Assembly (NCBI GenBank): GCA_009711705.1
Contig: VENG01000003.1
Coordinates: 1-64,000 of the forward strand
Direction of reading: 5' to 3'
DNA length: 64,000 nucleotides
DNA from: Bacillota bacterium
GTDB taxonomy: Bacteria; Bacillota; Desulfotomaculia; Desulfotomaculales; VENG01
The position numbers and the translations under genes are program-made. Positions 43,922 through 53,091 of the stretch are shown here, piece by piece. The notes below the pieces were generated by a model. That model was not told the origin of the DNA. It searched no databases and saw nothing but the letters and a program-made list of their open reading frames with translations. How positions within the stretch are numbered: the first letter of the stretch is position 1; the number at the start of each line of letters is the position of its first letter.

Positions 43922-44182
43922 TTAACGAGGTTCTACAATTAACTTAATAGCCGTCCGCTCTTCACCGTCAATCATAATGTCAGTAAATGCCGGAATACAA
44001 ATTAAATCAACTCCACTAGGCGCTACAAATCCTCTCGCAATAGCCACTGCTTTAACCGCTTGATTAAGAGCTCCTGCTCCAATGGCCTGCATTTCGGCAC
44101 CTCCCCTTTCACGAAGTACCCCTGCCAAGGCCCCTGCTACGGAATTTGGGTTGGATTTTGCCGAAACCTTTAAAACCTCCAT
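43922..44182 (-). CDS. spoVS: Stage V sporulation protein S
   Basis: An 86-aa Alba-like protein, very highly conserved in spore formers: MEVLKVSAKSNPNSVAGALA, GGAEMQAIGAGALNQAVKA and DLICIPAFTDIMIDGEERTA. It affects progression past stage V in Bacillus. The open frame extends 24 codons upstream, but ATG 44182 with AAGGAGG is the start. ymdB and rny lie directly upstream, as in Bacillus. It has its own sigma-H-like promoter. Confidence 0.97.
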   Translation of the reverse strand: MEVLKVSAKSNPNSVAGALAGVLRERGGAEMQAIGAGALNQAVKAVAIARGFVAPSGVDLICIPAFTDIMIDGEERTAIKLIVEPR

Positions 44183-44245
44183 TTTTTGAACCTCCTTATT
44201 AAGCTGGAAAGAACTATTACTTAATCGTTTACGTATATACATTGT

Positions 44246-44272
44246 ATTCGCCAAGGGTCAGAAAATTCCTTT
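44246..44272 (-). promoter_or_regulatory. Sigma-H-type promoter of spoVS
   Basis: On the minus strand AAAGGAATT (44272-44264), an 11-bp gap and GGCGAAT (44252-44246). Both elements fit the sigma-H consensus (RnAGGAwWW and RnnGAAT) with proper spacing. In Bacillus spoVS is transcribed by sigma-H, which supports the reading. Confidence 0.72.
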
Positions 44273-44327
44273 TTTGTATGCGAAAGAAAATTTTAATTTT
44301 TTCTTATTAATATCTTTATTTTATTTC

Positions 44328-45107
44328 CTATTGGTAATTTTGAATACGCTGTATATCAACGGCTTCACCGGTATCGTCATCAAAATCTATAATCACGGCA
44401 TTTAACTGGTATAAGCCTCCTGCAACCTCAAATTTTCTTGGCATTTGAGTAGTAAACCTTTCTAGAATAGGATCTACCTTAAAACCTATAATGGATTCTT
44501 TTGCACCTGTCATACCAATGTCTGTTATGTATGCAGTCCCTCCGGACATAATGTATTCGTCTGCTGTTTGTACATGAGTGTGGGTCCCACAAACAGCAGA
44601 AACACGTCCATTAAGGTACCATCCCAAGGCAATTTTCTCTGAAGTGGCCTCAGCGTGAAAATCGAATATAATAATCCTTGCCTGACTCGATATCTCTTGC
44701 AGTAATTGATCAGCAACCTGAAAAGGACAGTCCAGGCTGTCCATAAATACCCGCCCGGAGAGGTTTGCAATGGCAACATTGATACCTTTTTTCACCGGAA
44801 CAACTTTATATCCCCGCCCGGGAACACCTGCAGGGTAATTCGCAGGTCTGATAATTCTTTCTTCCCGCTCAATATAGTGAGCAGTCTCTTTCTTGTTCCA
44901 CACATGGTTACCCATGGTAATAAAATCAATACCGTAAGAAAAAATTTCTTCAGCTACATTCCTGGTTATACCCATGCCACCGGCTGCGTTCTCACCGTTA
45001 GCCATAACTAAATCCAGACCGAATTCTCTTTTCAGACCGGACACATTGTCTTTTAATGCTTTGCGCCCTGGACTGCCAACCACGTCTCCAATCATCAAAA
45101 CTCGCAA
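44328..45107 (-). CDS. ymdB: YmdB metallophosphoesterase (TIGR00282 family)
   Basis: A 259-aa calcineurin-like phosphoesterase. MRVLMIGDVVGSPGRKAL at the start, the Asn-Glu-x-Ala segment ANGENAAGGMGI, MGNHVWNKKE, DFHAEATSEK and CGTHTHVQTADE supply the metal ligands. In Bacillus YmdB hydrolyses 2',3'-cyclic nucleotides and interacts with RNase Y. Start is TTG, 8 nt after GGAGG. It is between rny and spoVS, the conserved order. Confidence 0.95.
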   Translation of the reverse strand: MRVLMIGDVVGSPGRKALKDNVSGLKREFGLDLVMANGENAAGGMGITRNVAEEIFSYGIDFITMGNHVWNKKETAHYIEREERIIRPANYPAGVPGRGYKVVPVKKGINVAIANLSGRVFMDSLDCPFQVADQLLQEISSQARIIIFDFHAEATSEKIALGWYLNGRVSAVCGTHTHVQTADEYIMSGGTAYITDIGMTGAKESIIGFKVDPILERFTTQMPRKFEVAGGLYQLNAVIIDFDDDTGEAVDIQRIQNYQ

Positions 45108-45233
45108 AACATAATCCTCCTGTCACACTGAACAAACCTATTTATTACCCTTATTTATTTCACGGCCAAAAGGTGAAACTCCTTCCCAATAACCTTATCC
45201 CTCATGATATTCATTTTGCCCTGTCACCCAATA

Positions 45234-45264
45234 TATAAAAGCGGCCAATTAGGCCGCTTTTATA
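45234..45264 (-). terminator. Terminator downstream of rny
   Basis: TATAAAAGCGGCC, AATTA, GGCCGCTTTTATA: perfect 13-bp arms, 10 nt beyond the rny stop. T-rich tail on both strands. It may partially separate rny from ymdB. Confidence 0.82.
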
Positions 45265-45273
45265 TGTCAACTT

Positions 45274-46812
45274 TTATTTGGCGTAATCAACCACCCTGGT
45301 TTCACGAATAATCATTACCTTTATCTGACCAGGATAGTCGAGCTCATTTTCAATCTCTTTGGAAATTTCCCGTACCAATTTAACAGATGTTAAATCATCC
45401 ACTTTATCGGGCTTAACCATTATGCGTACTTCTCTTCCTGCTTGAATGGCGTAAGATTTATCCACACCTTCAAATGAACACGCTATTTCTTCCAGCTTCT
45501 GCAGCCTCTTGATATATGCCTCGATGGTTTCTCTGCGGGCCCCCGGCCTCGCAGCGGAAATAGCATCAGCTGCTTGCACAAGGATGGCAGCAATTGTGTT
45601 CGGTTCCTCATCCCCGTGGTGAGCAGCAATGGCATGTAGCACTGCTCCGTTTTCACGGTATTTCTTGGCCAGTTCTACACCAATGGCAACGTGAGGTCCT
45701 TCCACTTCATGGTCTACAGCCTTCCCAATATCATGCAATAAACCTGCTCGCTTGGCCAAATGCACATCGATACCCAACTCCGCAGCCATCAAACCGGCCA
45801 GATAAGATACCTCCATGGAATGTTTTAAAACATTTTGACCATAACTTGTACGAAACTTTAGCCTGCCAAGCAATCTCATAAGTTCTGCATGCACTCCGTG
45901 CACACCTGTTTCAAATATTGCTTGTTCACCGGCATCCCGGATTTGTTGTTCCACTTCCTTCTGTGCCTTCTCCACCATTTCTTCGATCCTTGCCGGGTGT
46001 ATCCGGCCATCCACTATAAGTCTTTCCAGAGCTATTTTAGCGACCTCTCTACGAATAGGATCAAAACCTGACAACACTACCGCTTCCGGTGTATCATCGA
46101 TGATAAGGTCGATTCCGGTCAGTGTTTCGAAGGCCCGTATATTACGTCCCTCACGCCCTATAATTCTTCCCTTCATTTCGTCATTGGGCAGAGGGATAAC
46201 AGCCACTGTTGTCTCAGCAACATGATCCGCGGCACATCTTTGGATAGCAGTGGATATAATCTCCCGGGCTTTACTCTCACCTTCTTCTTTCGCCTTGTTT
46301 TCCATCTCTTTAATCATTAAAGCGCTTTCGTGCTCCATTTCTCTTTCTAACTCGGAGAATAGAATCTGCTTAGCCTCTTCCGATGTAAGCCCGGATATCC
46401 GTTCAAGCTCTGCAACCCGCTTTTCATGCAGCGTTTGCAATCTATTCTTAGTTTCTTCAATGTCTGATTCTTTCCTGGACAATGCTTCTTCCTTTTTTTC
46501 CACTGATTCAACTTTTCTGTCCAAAGACTCTTCTTTTTGCAGCAATCTTCTTTCCAAGCGCTGCAACTCAGATTTGCGTTCCTTATTCTCTTTTTCCATT
46601 TCATTGCGAAATTTTATAGATTCTTCCTTGGCTTCTAACATTACTTCGCGCTTTTTTGATTCTGCTTCTTTTTCGGCATCATCAACGATTTTCTTAGCCT
46701 GAACTTCAGCTGAATTTATTTTAGCTTCCGCAAGCGACCTGCGCACAAAATAACCGACTCCAAAACCAATAAAAGTCACTATTATTGCTATAATAACAGT
46801 ATTTCCTTCCAT
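45274..46812 (-). CDS. rny: Ribonuclease Y
   Basis: A 512-aa membrane-anchored endoribonuclease that initiates mRNA decay. N-terminal TM helix (about 5-24), a long coiled coil (about 30-195), the KH domain with [15 protein letters not shown] (about 210-225), then the HD domain with [15 protein letters not shown] (about 352) and AHHGDEEP. The end [16 protein letters not shown] is standard. ATG with GGGGTGAAA upstream. A terminator-like hairpin sits in its leader. Confidence 0.97.
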   Translation of the reverse strand: MEGNTVIIAIIVTFIGFGVGYFVRRSLAEAKINSAEVQAKKIVDDAEKEAESKKREVMLEAKEESIKFRNEMEKENKERKSELQRLERRLLQKEESLDRKVESVEKKEEALSRKESDIEETKNRLQTLHEKRVAELERISGLTSEEAKQILFSELEREMEHESALMIKEMENKAKEEGESKAREIISTAIQRCAADHVAETTVAVIPLPNDEMKGRIIGREGRNIRAFETLTGIDLIIDDTPEAVVLSGFDPIRREVAKIALERLIVDGRIHPARIEEMVEKAQKEVEQQIRDAGEQAIFETGVHGVHAELMRLLGRLKFRTSYGQNVLKHSMEVSYLAGLMAAELGIDVHLAKRAGLLHDIGKAVDHEVEGPHVAIGVELAKKYRENGAVLHAIAAHHGDEEPNTIAAILVQAADAISAARPGARRETIEAYIKRLQKLEEIACSFEGVDKSYAIQAGREVRIMVKPDKVDDLTSVKLVREISKEIENELDYPGQIKVMIIRETRVVDYAK

Positions 46813-47326
46813 CTTCGTATTTCACCCCTTTCTTTATCGATTACGAATTTAATATTTGTTTTAAATGTTATTGCCCCGGTTAACAAAAAAAAGACCGAGG
46901 AATACTCGGTAGAAATAGAATGTTGGATACTACTTTGTACGGTAACGGATATCACGTCAAAATTACCCCCCTGCGCGGGGACTCCATTTTTATGACGTAA
47001 AACACAAACGGTTTTGACTCTCATTACTTATCGATGTCCACAATAAAATAATTCTAACGTTTATCAGTAGACATAAATATTGATCTGTTAAATCTTTATA
47101 TGCAACACTATCAACCTGCTATTAAACAAACCCTTTAACTTGCAGTATTAGATCAAAATAATGTCAAATCAAAGGGCACTAATTTTCCAATTACAGCACC
47201 CAATCTGATAGCATTACTTGTGGTGATTGGGTGACCTTTTACAAAAAATGAGAATCTGCCCGTCCCGAGTAGCTACCAATTCTATTTTCTCCCAGTTATT
47301 TATTTTATAGATTTTTTGTCAAAATG
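46813..47326 (-). other. Long rny leader region with hairpins, possible small RNA
   Basis: A 514-bp gap between recX and rny. On the minus strand, in order: a hairpin CACCCAATC..GATTGGGTG (47233-47197); a compound stem with ACGTCA/TGACGT ends and a CCCC/GGGG core (46998-46954); and an intrinsic-terminator-like hairpin with eight U's (46910-46884) about 70 nt before the rny ATG. It may encode a short RNA of about 100-150 nt or a regulatory leader. The 78-aa frame crossing it reads through these stems and is not credible as a gene. Confidence 0.5.
46884..46910 (-). terminator. Terminator-like hairpin in the rny leader
   Basis: On the minus strand ACCGAG, TATTC, CTCGGT, CTTTTTTTT. It lies upstream of rny and not after a gene, so it implies attenuation or the 3' end of a small RNA. 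Confidence 0.75.
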
Positions 47327-47794
47327 TCAAGGTTCTTCGTCCATGGTAGTTTTAGTTATCAAATCCTTATAAACCCTGTACACTATATCATTCGGGAACC
47401 CTTGCCTTACCAGGTGACGTGCAATAGACGACCAGGCATTTCCTCTTTCCGTTCTTTTCTTGGCTTGTTCAAAGGCCATATTATACTCTTCATCCTCAGT
47501 TATAGATTCTAAAACTTCCGAAGCTATTAAGTCGTCTATTCCTTTATTTCGAAGCTCCGTATATAAAAGCCGCTTGCTTTTCTTTTTCTTTTCTAGTCTA
47601 TACTTCACCCATTGCTCGGCAAAAGAACGGTCATCCACATACTTAAAATCTTTCAAATACTCTGTTATTTGGTCAACAACGTCTTGGGGGAAGCCTTTCT
47701 GTTTCAAACGTGTGCAAATTTCCGCTTCTGTACGGGGACGGTAAGATACCCATCGTAAAGCCATTTTTTTAGCTTGATCAAGTTCTTTGGCCAT
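47327..47794 (-). CDS. recX: RecA regulatory protein RecX
   Basis: A 155-aa helical repeat protein: ALRWVSYRPRTEAEICTRLKQKG at the N-terminus, then three-helix repeats with DDRSFAEQWVKYRLEKKKKSK and KGIDDLIASEVLE. It modulates RecA filament activity. It lies 15 nt after recA, the usual arrangement. The SD is weak, which suggests translational coupling to recA. Confidence 0.9.
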   Translation of the reverse strand: MAKELDQAKKMALRWVSYRPRTEAEICTRLKQKGFPQDVVDQITEYLKDFKYVDDRSFAEQWVKYRLEKKKKSKRLLYTELRNKGIDDLIASEVLESITEDEEYNMAFEQAKKRTERGNAWSSIARHLVRQGFPNDIVYRVYKDLITKTTMDEEP

Positions 47795-47809
47795 TACAAA
47801 AACCCAGGC

Positions 47810-48889
47810 TTAGCTTTTCCCATCTTTTTTAGGACTTGTCTTTTGCTCTTGATCTTGTTTTTCCGTTCCCGCCTGAGCAACATTCATTATATTTACGCCA
47901 CCCATATTTAAAGCCTGTCTTGCTTTTTGCTCAATTTCAGCAGCCAATTCCAGGTGTCCACGTAAAAATTCTTTTACATTTTCCCGTCCTTGCCCCAACC
48001 GTTGCTCACCATAAGAAAACCAAGCACCGCTCTTTTTAATAATGTTTAACTGTACGGCAACATCCAAAATGCTACCTTCCTTAGAAATACCGGTACCATA
48101 CATAATGTCAAACTCTGCCTGTTTAAAGGGAGGGGCCACCTTATTTTTGACTACCTTAGCCCTTGTCCTGTTTCCAATAATATCTGAGCCCTGTTTTATA
48201 GACTCAATCCTTCTAACATCTAATCTTATTGAGGAATAAAATTTTAATGCTCTGCCACCAGTTGTAGTTTCCGGGTTGCCGAACATTATTCCTACTTTTT
48301 CACGCAACTGGTTAATAAAAATTGCTGTACAATGCGACTTACTAACGATACCCGTAAGTTTGCGCAGTGCCTGAGACATCAGGCGGGCATGCAGCCCCAC
48401 ATGTGAATCACCCATTTCCCCTTCAATTTCAGCCCTGGGTACTAAGGCAGCCACGCTGTCCACCACCACCAAGTCCAATGCAGCACTGCGCACCAAGGCC
48501 TCAGCTATTTCCAGTGCCTGTTCTCCGGTATCCGGTTGTGAAACTAACAGGTTTTCAATGTCTACTCCAATTTTACCAGCATAAGTGGCATCAAGGGCAT
48601 GCTCAGCATCGATAAAAGCAGCCATGCCTCCCATCGCCTGGGCTTCAGCAATCATATGCAGGGCAACTGTAGTTTTACCGGAGGATTCAGGACCAAATAT
48701 TTCCACAACTCTTCCCCTGGGAACTCCCCCTACACCCAAAGCTACATCCAGCGCCAGTGAACCGGAAGGGAATACTTCCACATTCCTTCCAAACGCACCC
48801 TCACCAAGTTTCATTACGGAACCCTTACCAAACTGTTTTTCAATTTGACCCAGGGCAGCATCAAGTGCCTGTTGTTTTTCTTTATCCAA
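47810..48889 (-). CDS. recA: Recombinase RecA
   Basis: A 359-aa RecA. Walker [14 protein letters not shown] (about 68), [21 protein letters not shown] (Walker B plus loop L1), [21 protein letters not shown] (loop L2) and the C-terminal acidic/Gln-rich tail. No intein interrupts it. The open frame reaches 48946, but that segment contains the promoter start region and a LexA box; TTG 48889, 8 nt after TGGAGG, is the start. Followed by recX. Confidence 0.97.
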   Translation of the reverse strand: MDKEKQQALDAALGQIEKQFGKGSVMKLGEGAFGRNVEVFPSGSLALDVALGVGGVPRGRVVEIFGPESSGKTTVALHMIAEAQAMGGMAAFIDAEHALDATYAGKIGVDIENLLVSQPDTGEQALEIAEALVRSAALDLVVVDSVAALVPRAEIEGEMGDSHVGLHARLMSQALRKLTGIVSKSHCTAIFINQLREKVGIMFGNPETTTGGRALKFYSSIRLDVRRIESIKQGSDIIGNRTRAKVVKNKVAPPFKQAEFDIMYGTGISKEGSILDVAVQLNIIKKSGAWFSYGEQRLGQGRENVKEFLRGHLELAAEIEQKARQALNMGGVNIMNVAQAGTEKQDQEQKTSPKKDGKS

Positions 48890-48910
48890 CCTCAATACCT
48901 CCAGACCCAT

Positions 48911-48924
48911 AAAACACTTGTTCG
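48911..48924 (-). promoter_or_regulatory. LexA (SOS) operator of recA
   Basis: On the minus strand CGAACAAGTGTTTT, matching the Gram-positive SOS box CGAAC-RNRY-GTTYG except at the final base. It overlaps the predicted recA transcription start (about 48923), so LexA binding would block initiation. Confidence 0.8.
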
Positions 48925-48929
48925 AATTA

Positions 48930-48958
48930 ATTTTAATGTTTACCAACTAACATGTCAA
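48930..48958 (-). promoter_or_regulatory. recA promoter (sigma-A)
   Basis: On the minus strand a perfect TTGACA (48958-48953), a 17-bp spacer and TAAAAT (48935-48930). Confidence 0.82.
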
Positions 48959-48998
48959 TAAGATTGTTGCCAAATGTTTCAGGTTAAAATGTTATGGG

Positions 48999-50237
48999 TC
49001 ACTGGGCAAGTAAATATAACCTGATCATATTCAGCCCGGCATTGGCGGCACCCCATCGGATTCCCCACCTTTGACCAGGAAATTGAAATTCGCGGCAACA
49101 AGTACCGTCCGGAGCTGCCAGTGCAATATAAGTCAAACCTACCGGCTTTTCCGGGTATCCCCCGGATGGCCCCGCATTACCTGTCACCGCCAGCCCCAGT
49201 TGTGCCCCGGTGACCCGGCATATTCCTTCCGCCATCAGTATAGCACATTCTTTACTGACAGCGCCGTACAGATCCAAAGATTCAGGTAGCATCCCCAGGA
49301 GCTTTTGCTTCGTGGCATCATCATAAGCAACAATACCACCTTTAAGATAACGGGAACTTCCCGCAACATTTGTTAGCCGCTGAGTTATTAATCCACCGGT
49401 GCAAGATTCAGCTACGCCAACAGTAACCCCTTTTTCTATTAAAAGATCGCCTACTGTTTCTTCCAGCACCTCATCATTAGTACCGAATATGTAACCCGCC
49501 AGACGGTTTCTTACCCTCTCCGCCAATTCATTAACCATTGCCCTCGCTTGGTCAACTTCTGGCGCTTTGGCGCTGATACGGACATGAACTTCCCCCGGCT
49601 TGGCAATATATGCCAGCCCTGGGTTTCCCTGTCCCCCTACCTCAGCCAGCCGTTCTTGAACGGCAGACTCAGAAATGCCGGTTAGTTTAAAAATCTTTGC
49701 ATATGTCACCTGCCCCTTATTTTCCCTTTGGGCCAGATAGGGCCGCACTGAGCCTTCAAATATTGCATGCAGCTCATTTGGCGGACCCGGCAACATAACA
49801 ACTATAACACCTTGATGTTCCAGCATAATACCCGGAGCGGATCCTTCAGGGTTTGGCAGCACTGTCGCTCCCTTAGGTACATAGGCCTGCTTAATAACAA
49901 TTTCCGGCATATCGATTCCCCGACGCTTAAAAAACTCCCGCAGTGAGTTCAAAGCCCCCTCATTGAGCTTCAATTCTTTGCCCAATAAAGTGCACACAGT
50001 TTCTTTAGTTAGATCATCAGTTGTCGGACCTAATCCGCCGGTAGTAATGATCATGTTTGATCTTTTAAGCGCCTGGCTGAAAACCTCTTGGAGATTGTTC
50101 GAATTATCACCAACTACAGTACGCATAATTACCTCAATGCCCAAAGCCGATAATTCGCGACCTAAATATTGGCCATGAGAATTATCAACCTGACCCAACA
50201 ACAACTCCGTCCCAGTAATAATAAGTTCAGCGCGCAC
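48999..50237 (-). CDS. cinA: Competence/damage-inducible protein CinA (NMN amidohydrolase/ADPR pyrophosphatase type)
   Basis: A 412-aa CinA. The N-terminal MoCF/COG1058 domain (ELIITGTELLLGQVDNSH, TTGGLGPTTDDLTKE, LPGPPNE) is followed by a C-terminal NMN deamidase domain (about 255-412; VGVAESCTGGLITQRLTNVAGSS, LAVTGNAGPSGG). It handles damaged or excess pyridine nucleotides. The open frame starts at 50282, but GTG 50237 after the G-run gives the standard MRAELI start. It is just upstream of recA as in Bacillus. Confidence 0.94.
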   Translation of the reverse strand: MRAELIITGTELLLGQVDNSHGQYLGRELSALGIEVIMRTVVGDNSNNLQEVFSQALKRSNMIITTGGLGPTTDDLTKETVCTLLGKELKLNEGALNSLREFFKRRGIDMPEIVIKQAYVPKGATVLPNPEGSAPGIMLEHQGVIVVMLPGPPNELHAIFEGSVRPYLAQRENKGQVTYAKIFKLTGISESAVQERLAEVGGQGNPGLAYIAKPGEVHVRISAKAPEVDQARAMVNELAERVRNRLAGYIFGTNDEVLEETVGDLLIEKGVTVGVAESCTGGLITQRLTNVAGSSRYLKGGIVAYDDATKQKLLGMLPESLDLYGAVSKECAILMAEGICRVTGAQLGLAVTGNAGPSGGYPEKPVGLTYIALAAPDGTCCREFQFPGQRWGIRWGAANAGLNMIRLYLLAQ

Positions 50238-50351
50238 CCCTACCCCCCCCGTTTCCAATCCAGACTGCATTAGAATGATCATTATTTCTTAAAGTCGCAA
50301 AGGCCAGCATTTAGGAATTTCATCCAATGCTGACCAATGAGTCCAATAACG

Positions 50352-51830
50352 TCATGCCACTTGCTGTCCCATAATAGAGCGAAAATGCTCACCTGATATT
50401 CTTTCTTTATTTATTAATATTTCCACAACTTTATCTACTACCTCTTTATTCTTTTCCAAATACTCCCGGACCAACTCTTCCTGCTTGCGGATAATCTTAT
50501 TGGTCACTTGGAAGCGAGTATCTGACGGAACGGAATCCCATGATACCACTCCTAATTCGGACATGCCTGACTTAATAATCTGTTCTACAACGCTCACAGT
50601 TTGTTCAAAATCATTAGATGCACCGGTACTTCTATTACCCAGTATTATTTCCTCGGACAGTGCACCGGCAAGCATTACCGCAATCTGACTCTCCAAGTTT
50701 TCGCAGGTGTGAAGATAGTTATCATCATCCGGAGTCTGTCGCATATAACCCAATGCTTTACCCCGGGGAGTAATAGTCACAGCAGAAACCGAACCTGGAC
50801 GTACAAACTCACTTAACAAAGCATGCCCACTTTCGTGAATAGCAACACGGCGTATTTCTTCACGCGAAGGTTTTCGGTCAAGTTTTTCGCCCATCATCAC
50901 TTTGTCAACTGCTTCGTGAAAATGCCTGTAACTTATCTCTTTACATTCTTCACGCATAGCTAAAATAGCTGCTTCATTGGCTACACTCTCCAAATGAGCA
51001 CCGCTGAAACCAAAGGTTTCCTTTGCTACACTGTCTAAACTCACATCCTGCCCTAAAGGTTTATTGGCAGTATGCAAATTCAATATTTCTTTTCGACCGT
51101 CCCGGTCGGGGAGATCAACAGTCACCTGTCTATCAAAACGTCCCGGGCGAAGTAATGCAGGATCAAGCATATCCGCTCTGTTAGTAGCTGCCATGACCAA
51201 AACGCGCACCCTATCATCTATCTTTAATCCGTCCATTTCCACCAGTAATTGGTTAAGAGTTTGATCATATTCATGATGGCTGCTGTTTTGTCCGCGTTTT
51301 CCACCTAAAATATCAATTTCGTCAATAAAAATTACTGCATTAGATTTTTTCTGTTTTAACGCCGTATCTCTTGCTGACTTAAACAATTGCCGCACCCTTT
51401 GAGCCCCGACCCCGGCGTACATTTCTATAAACTCCGAACCGCTACAGGAAGCAAAAACTGCATCAGTAAAATTGGCAGCGGCTCTGGCCATCAACGTTTT
51501 TCCAGTTCCCGGGGGACCGGTAAGCAGCACTCCTTTAAGTGGCCTAATACCCAACTTCTTTATTTTCTCGTAGCTACGAATAAACTCTAATGCTTCCCGT
51601 AGCTCATTAATGGCAGACGCTTGTCCGCCAATATCAGCAAAAGACCCCGCGGGGGTTGAATTTGAACTCACATTACCAACGCTTTTGCCGACCATTCCCC
51701 GGGAACGGGCTAAGAAAAATAATGCCCCACCGGCTGCTGCAAAAAAGACAAGGGGCGTTACGTCATATCCTATTAAACCTAAAAAGATAACTGCCGCTAA
51801 TCCCAAGCCTAAACTAATTTCCTTAATCAT
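50352..51830 (-). CDS. Compact FtsH-like AAA+ zinc metalloprotease
   Basis: A 492-aa protein. A short hydrophobic N-terminus (two TM segments within about 40 residues) lacks the FtsH extracytoplasmic domain. Then an AAA+ domain: Walker A GPPGTGKT (about 110), Walker B FIDEID, second region of homology [20 protein letters not shown]. The M41 protease domain has HESGH (an HExxH zinc site, about 353) and the third ligand Asp in GASNDFEQ. So it should be an active, membrane-tethered protease distinct from housekeeping FtsH (about 600+ aa). It overlaps the preceding gene by 8 nt. Its target is unknown. Confidence 0.87.
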   Translation of the reverse strand: MIKEISLGLGLAAVIFLGLIGYDVTPLVFFAAAGGALFFLARSRGMVGKSVGNVSSNSTPAGSFADIGGQASAINELREALEFIRSYEKIKKLGIRPLKGVLLTGPPGTGKTLMARAAANFTDAVFASCSGSEFIEMYAGVGAQRVRQLFKSARDTALKQKKSNAVIFIDEIDILGGKRGQNSSHHEYDQTLNQLLVEMDGLKIDDRVRVLVMAATNRADMLDPALLRPGRFDRQVTVDLPDRDGRKEILNLHTANKPLGQDVSLDSVAKETFGFSGAHLESVANEAAILAMREECKEISYRHFHEAVDKVMMGEKLDRKPSREEIRRVAIHESGHALLSEFVRPGSVSAVTITPRGKALGYMRQTPDDDNYLHTCENLESQIAVMLAGALSEEIILGNRSTGASNDFEQTVSVVEQIIKSGMSELGVVSWDSVPSDTRFQVTNKIIRKQEELVREYLEKNKEVVDKVVEILINKERISGEHFRSIMGQQVA

Positions 51831-52386
51831 AATAGTTACCGCCTCCTCCGGTCACCGGTAAAGAAATCCCCGGAACATCCTCGCGAGAGATAACTTTATA
51901 CAAATAGTGATCTCCATGAGTCATTTGCAAATAAATTTTTTGGGAGCCAATATAGATTTTGGCACTTCCCCCTGCCTCTATTGCTGACTCGTGAACAACC
52001 GAAGCCATCTGTCTGAAACTACCCTTGATAATTGCTTCATGAATAGCAAACTGACTGTTGTAGTAAGCATTCAGGAGTATATCATTGGGGTCATCTACAA
52101 GCTCAATGCGGAAAGCACGTTTATTCACAATCTTGCGGATTAATTTATCAATTTCTTGATAGTCCTCCATAAGATTAGTAGTTTTATCTAACTTTAGTTT
52201 AACAACCAGTACTTCACCGTCATCATTTACAGAAAAGTCACTTACCACGGTCTGTTCTCCTAATACCTGTTCCAGAGGGTCTTGAAAGCTATACTTGTTA
52301 TAGGCCCATTGGCCTCCCAAAAGGACTGTCAGCCCAATTAGCAAGGCCAGAAGAACGATAGGTATCTTAAAACCATTCCACTGCAT
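51823..52386 (-). CDS. Membrane-anchored protein of unknown function, partner of the FtsH-like protease
   Basis: A 187-aa protein. A single N-terminal TM helix (about 6-28, IPIVLLALLIGLTVLLGG) is followed by an alpha/beta extracytoplasmic domain and a Gly-rich end (TGGGGNYYD). I do not recognise the family. The frame opens at 52410; ATG 52386 with GGAAGG 8 nt upstream is preferred. Overlap with the protease gene implies tight coupling, so it may be an adaptor or inhibitor supplying the extracytoplasmic domain that the protease lacks. That is inference. Confidence 0.65.
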   Translation of the reverse strand: MQWNGFKIPIVLLALLIGLTVLLGGQWAYNKYSFQDPLEQVLGEQTVVSDFSVNDDGEVLVVKLKLDKTTNLMEDYQEIDKLIRKIVNKRAFRIELVDDPNDILLNAYYNSQFAIHEAIIKGSFRQMASVVHESAIEAGGSAKIYIGSQKIYLQMTHGDHYLYKVISREDVPGISLPVTGGGGNYYD

Positions 52387-52548
52387 ATTACCATCCTTCC
52401 CATGTATCACTTAAGGTGACGGTACAATCAAAATAATTGACTAAAGTAATTGACGAAATAACCAACGTACATTTCACTATTATAACATAAAAGTTTTCTT
52501 ATACTTTAGGTAACTGTTGGCATATCAAGTCAACTACTTTCAACTCAA

Positions 52549-53091
52549 CTACTTTTCCTTGTTCAACAGCGGCCAGGTTTTTTGAAAATAATCTAATCCG
52601 GACCATACGGTAAATATAACGGCAACTCCCATGGCAATATTACCAAAAGGTATATTTATCAAATTAAAGGGAAAGTCACGCAGGAACATAGCTACAATAG
52701 CAACAATCTGTGTAATGGTTTTTATCTTCCCTAGCGGGCTGGCCGCAATTACAACATTGTCCGATGATGCCACCGACCGAAGGCCGGTCACTGCAAACTC
52801 CCTGCCTATAATGAGAATCGCAATCCATCCGGAAAGACGTCCCAGCTCAACCAGGACAACAAGGGCGGCTGAAATGAGCAGTTTGTCAGCTAGGGGATCC
52901 AATAACTTACCTAACCTCGTTACCATTTTTTGTTTGCGGGCAATATAACCATCTAGTCCATCAGTGCAGGCAGCCACGATAAAAACTCCGGCAGCGATAA
53001 AATCACCATATGGAAATTTCAAAGATACGACAACTAAAAAAACCGGTACTAAAAAAATCCTGGCCAGGGAAAGCCTATTGGGCAAATTCAT
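52549..53091 (-). CDS. pgsA: CDP-diacylglycerol-glycerol-3-phosphate 3-phosphatidyltransferase
   Basis: A 180-aa polytopic membrane enzyme making phosphatidylglycerophosphate. The CDP-alcohol phosphotransferase motif DG-x2-AR-x8-G-x3-D-x3-D is intact (DGLDGYIARKQ..GKLLDPLADK, about 44-72). It opens MNLPNRLSLARI as usual. It overlaps rimO by 4 nt, with SD AGGAGAG inside rimO. Confidence 0.95.
   Translation of the reverse strand: MNLPNRLSLARIFLVPVFLVVVSLKFPYGDFIAAGVFIVAACTDGLDGYIARKQKMVTRLGKLLDPLADKLLISAALVVLVELGRLSGWIAILIIGREFAVTGLRSVASSDNVVIAASPLGKIKTITQIVAIVAMFLRDFPFNLINIPFGNIAMGVAVIFTVWSGLDYFQKTWPLLNKEK

Noticed and set aside
46788-47024. 78-aa minus-strand frame between recX and rny
   Set aside because: It runs straight through a strong terminator-like hairpin and a compound stem, has no plausible SD and no recognisable protein features.
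47810-48889. Intein in recA
   Set aside because: The recA frame is uninterrupted and of normal length.
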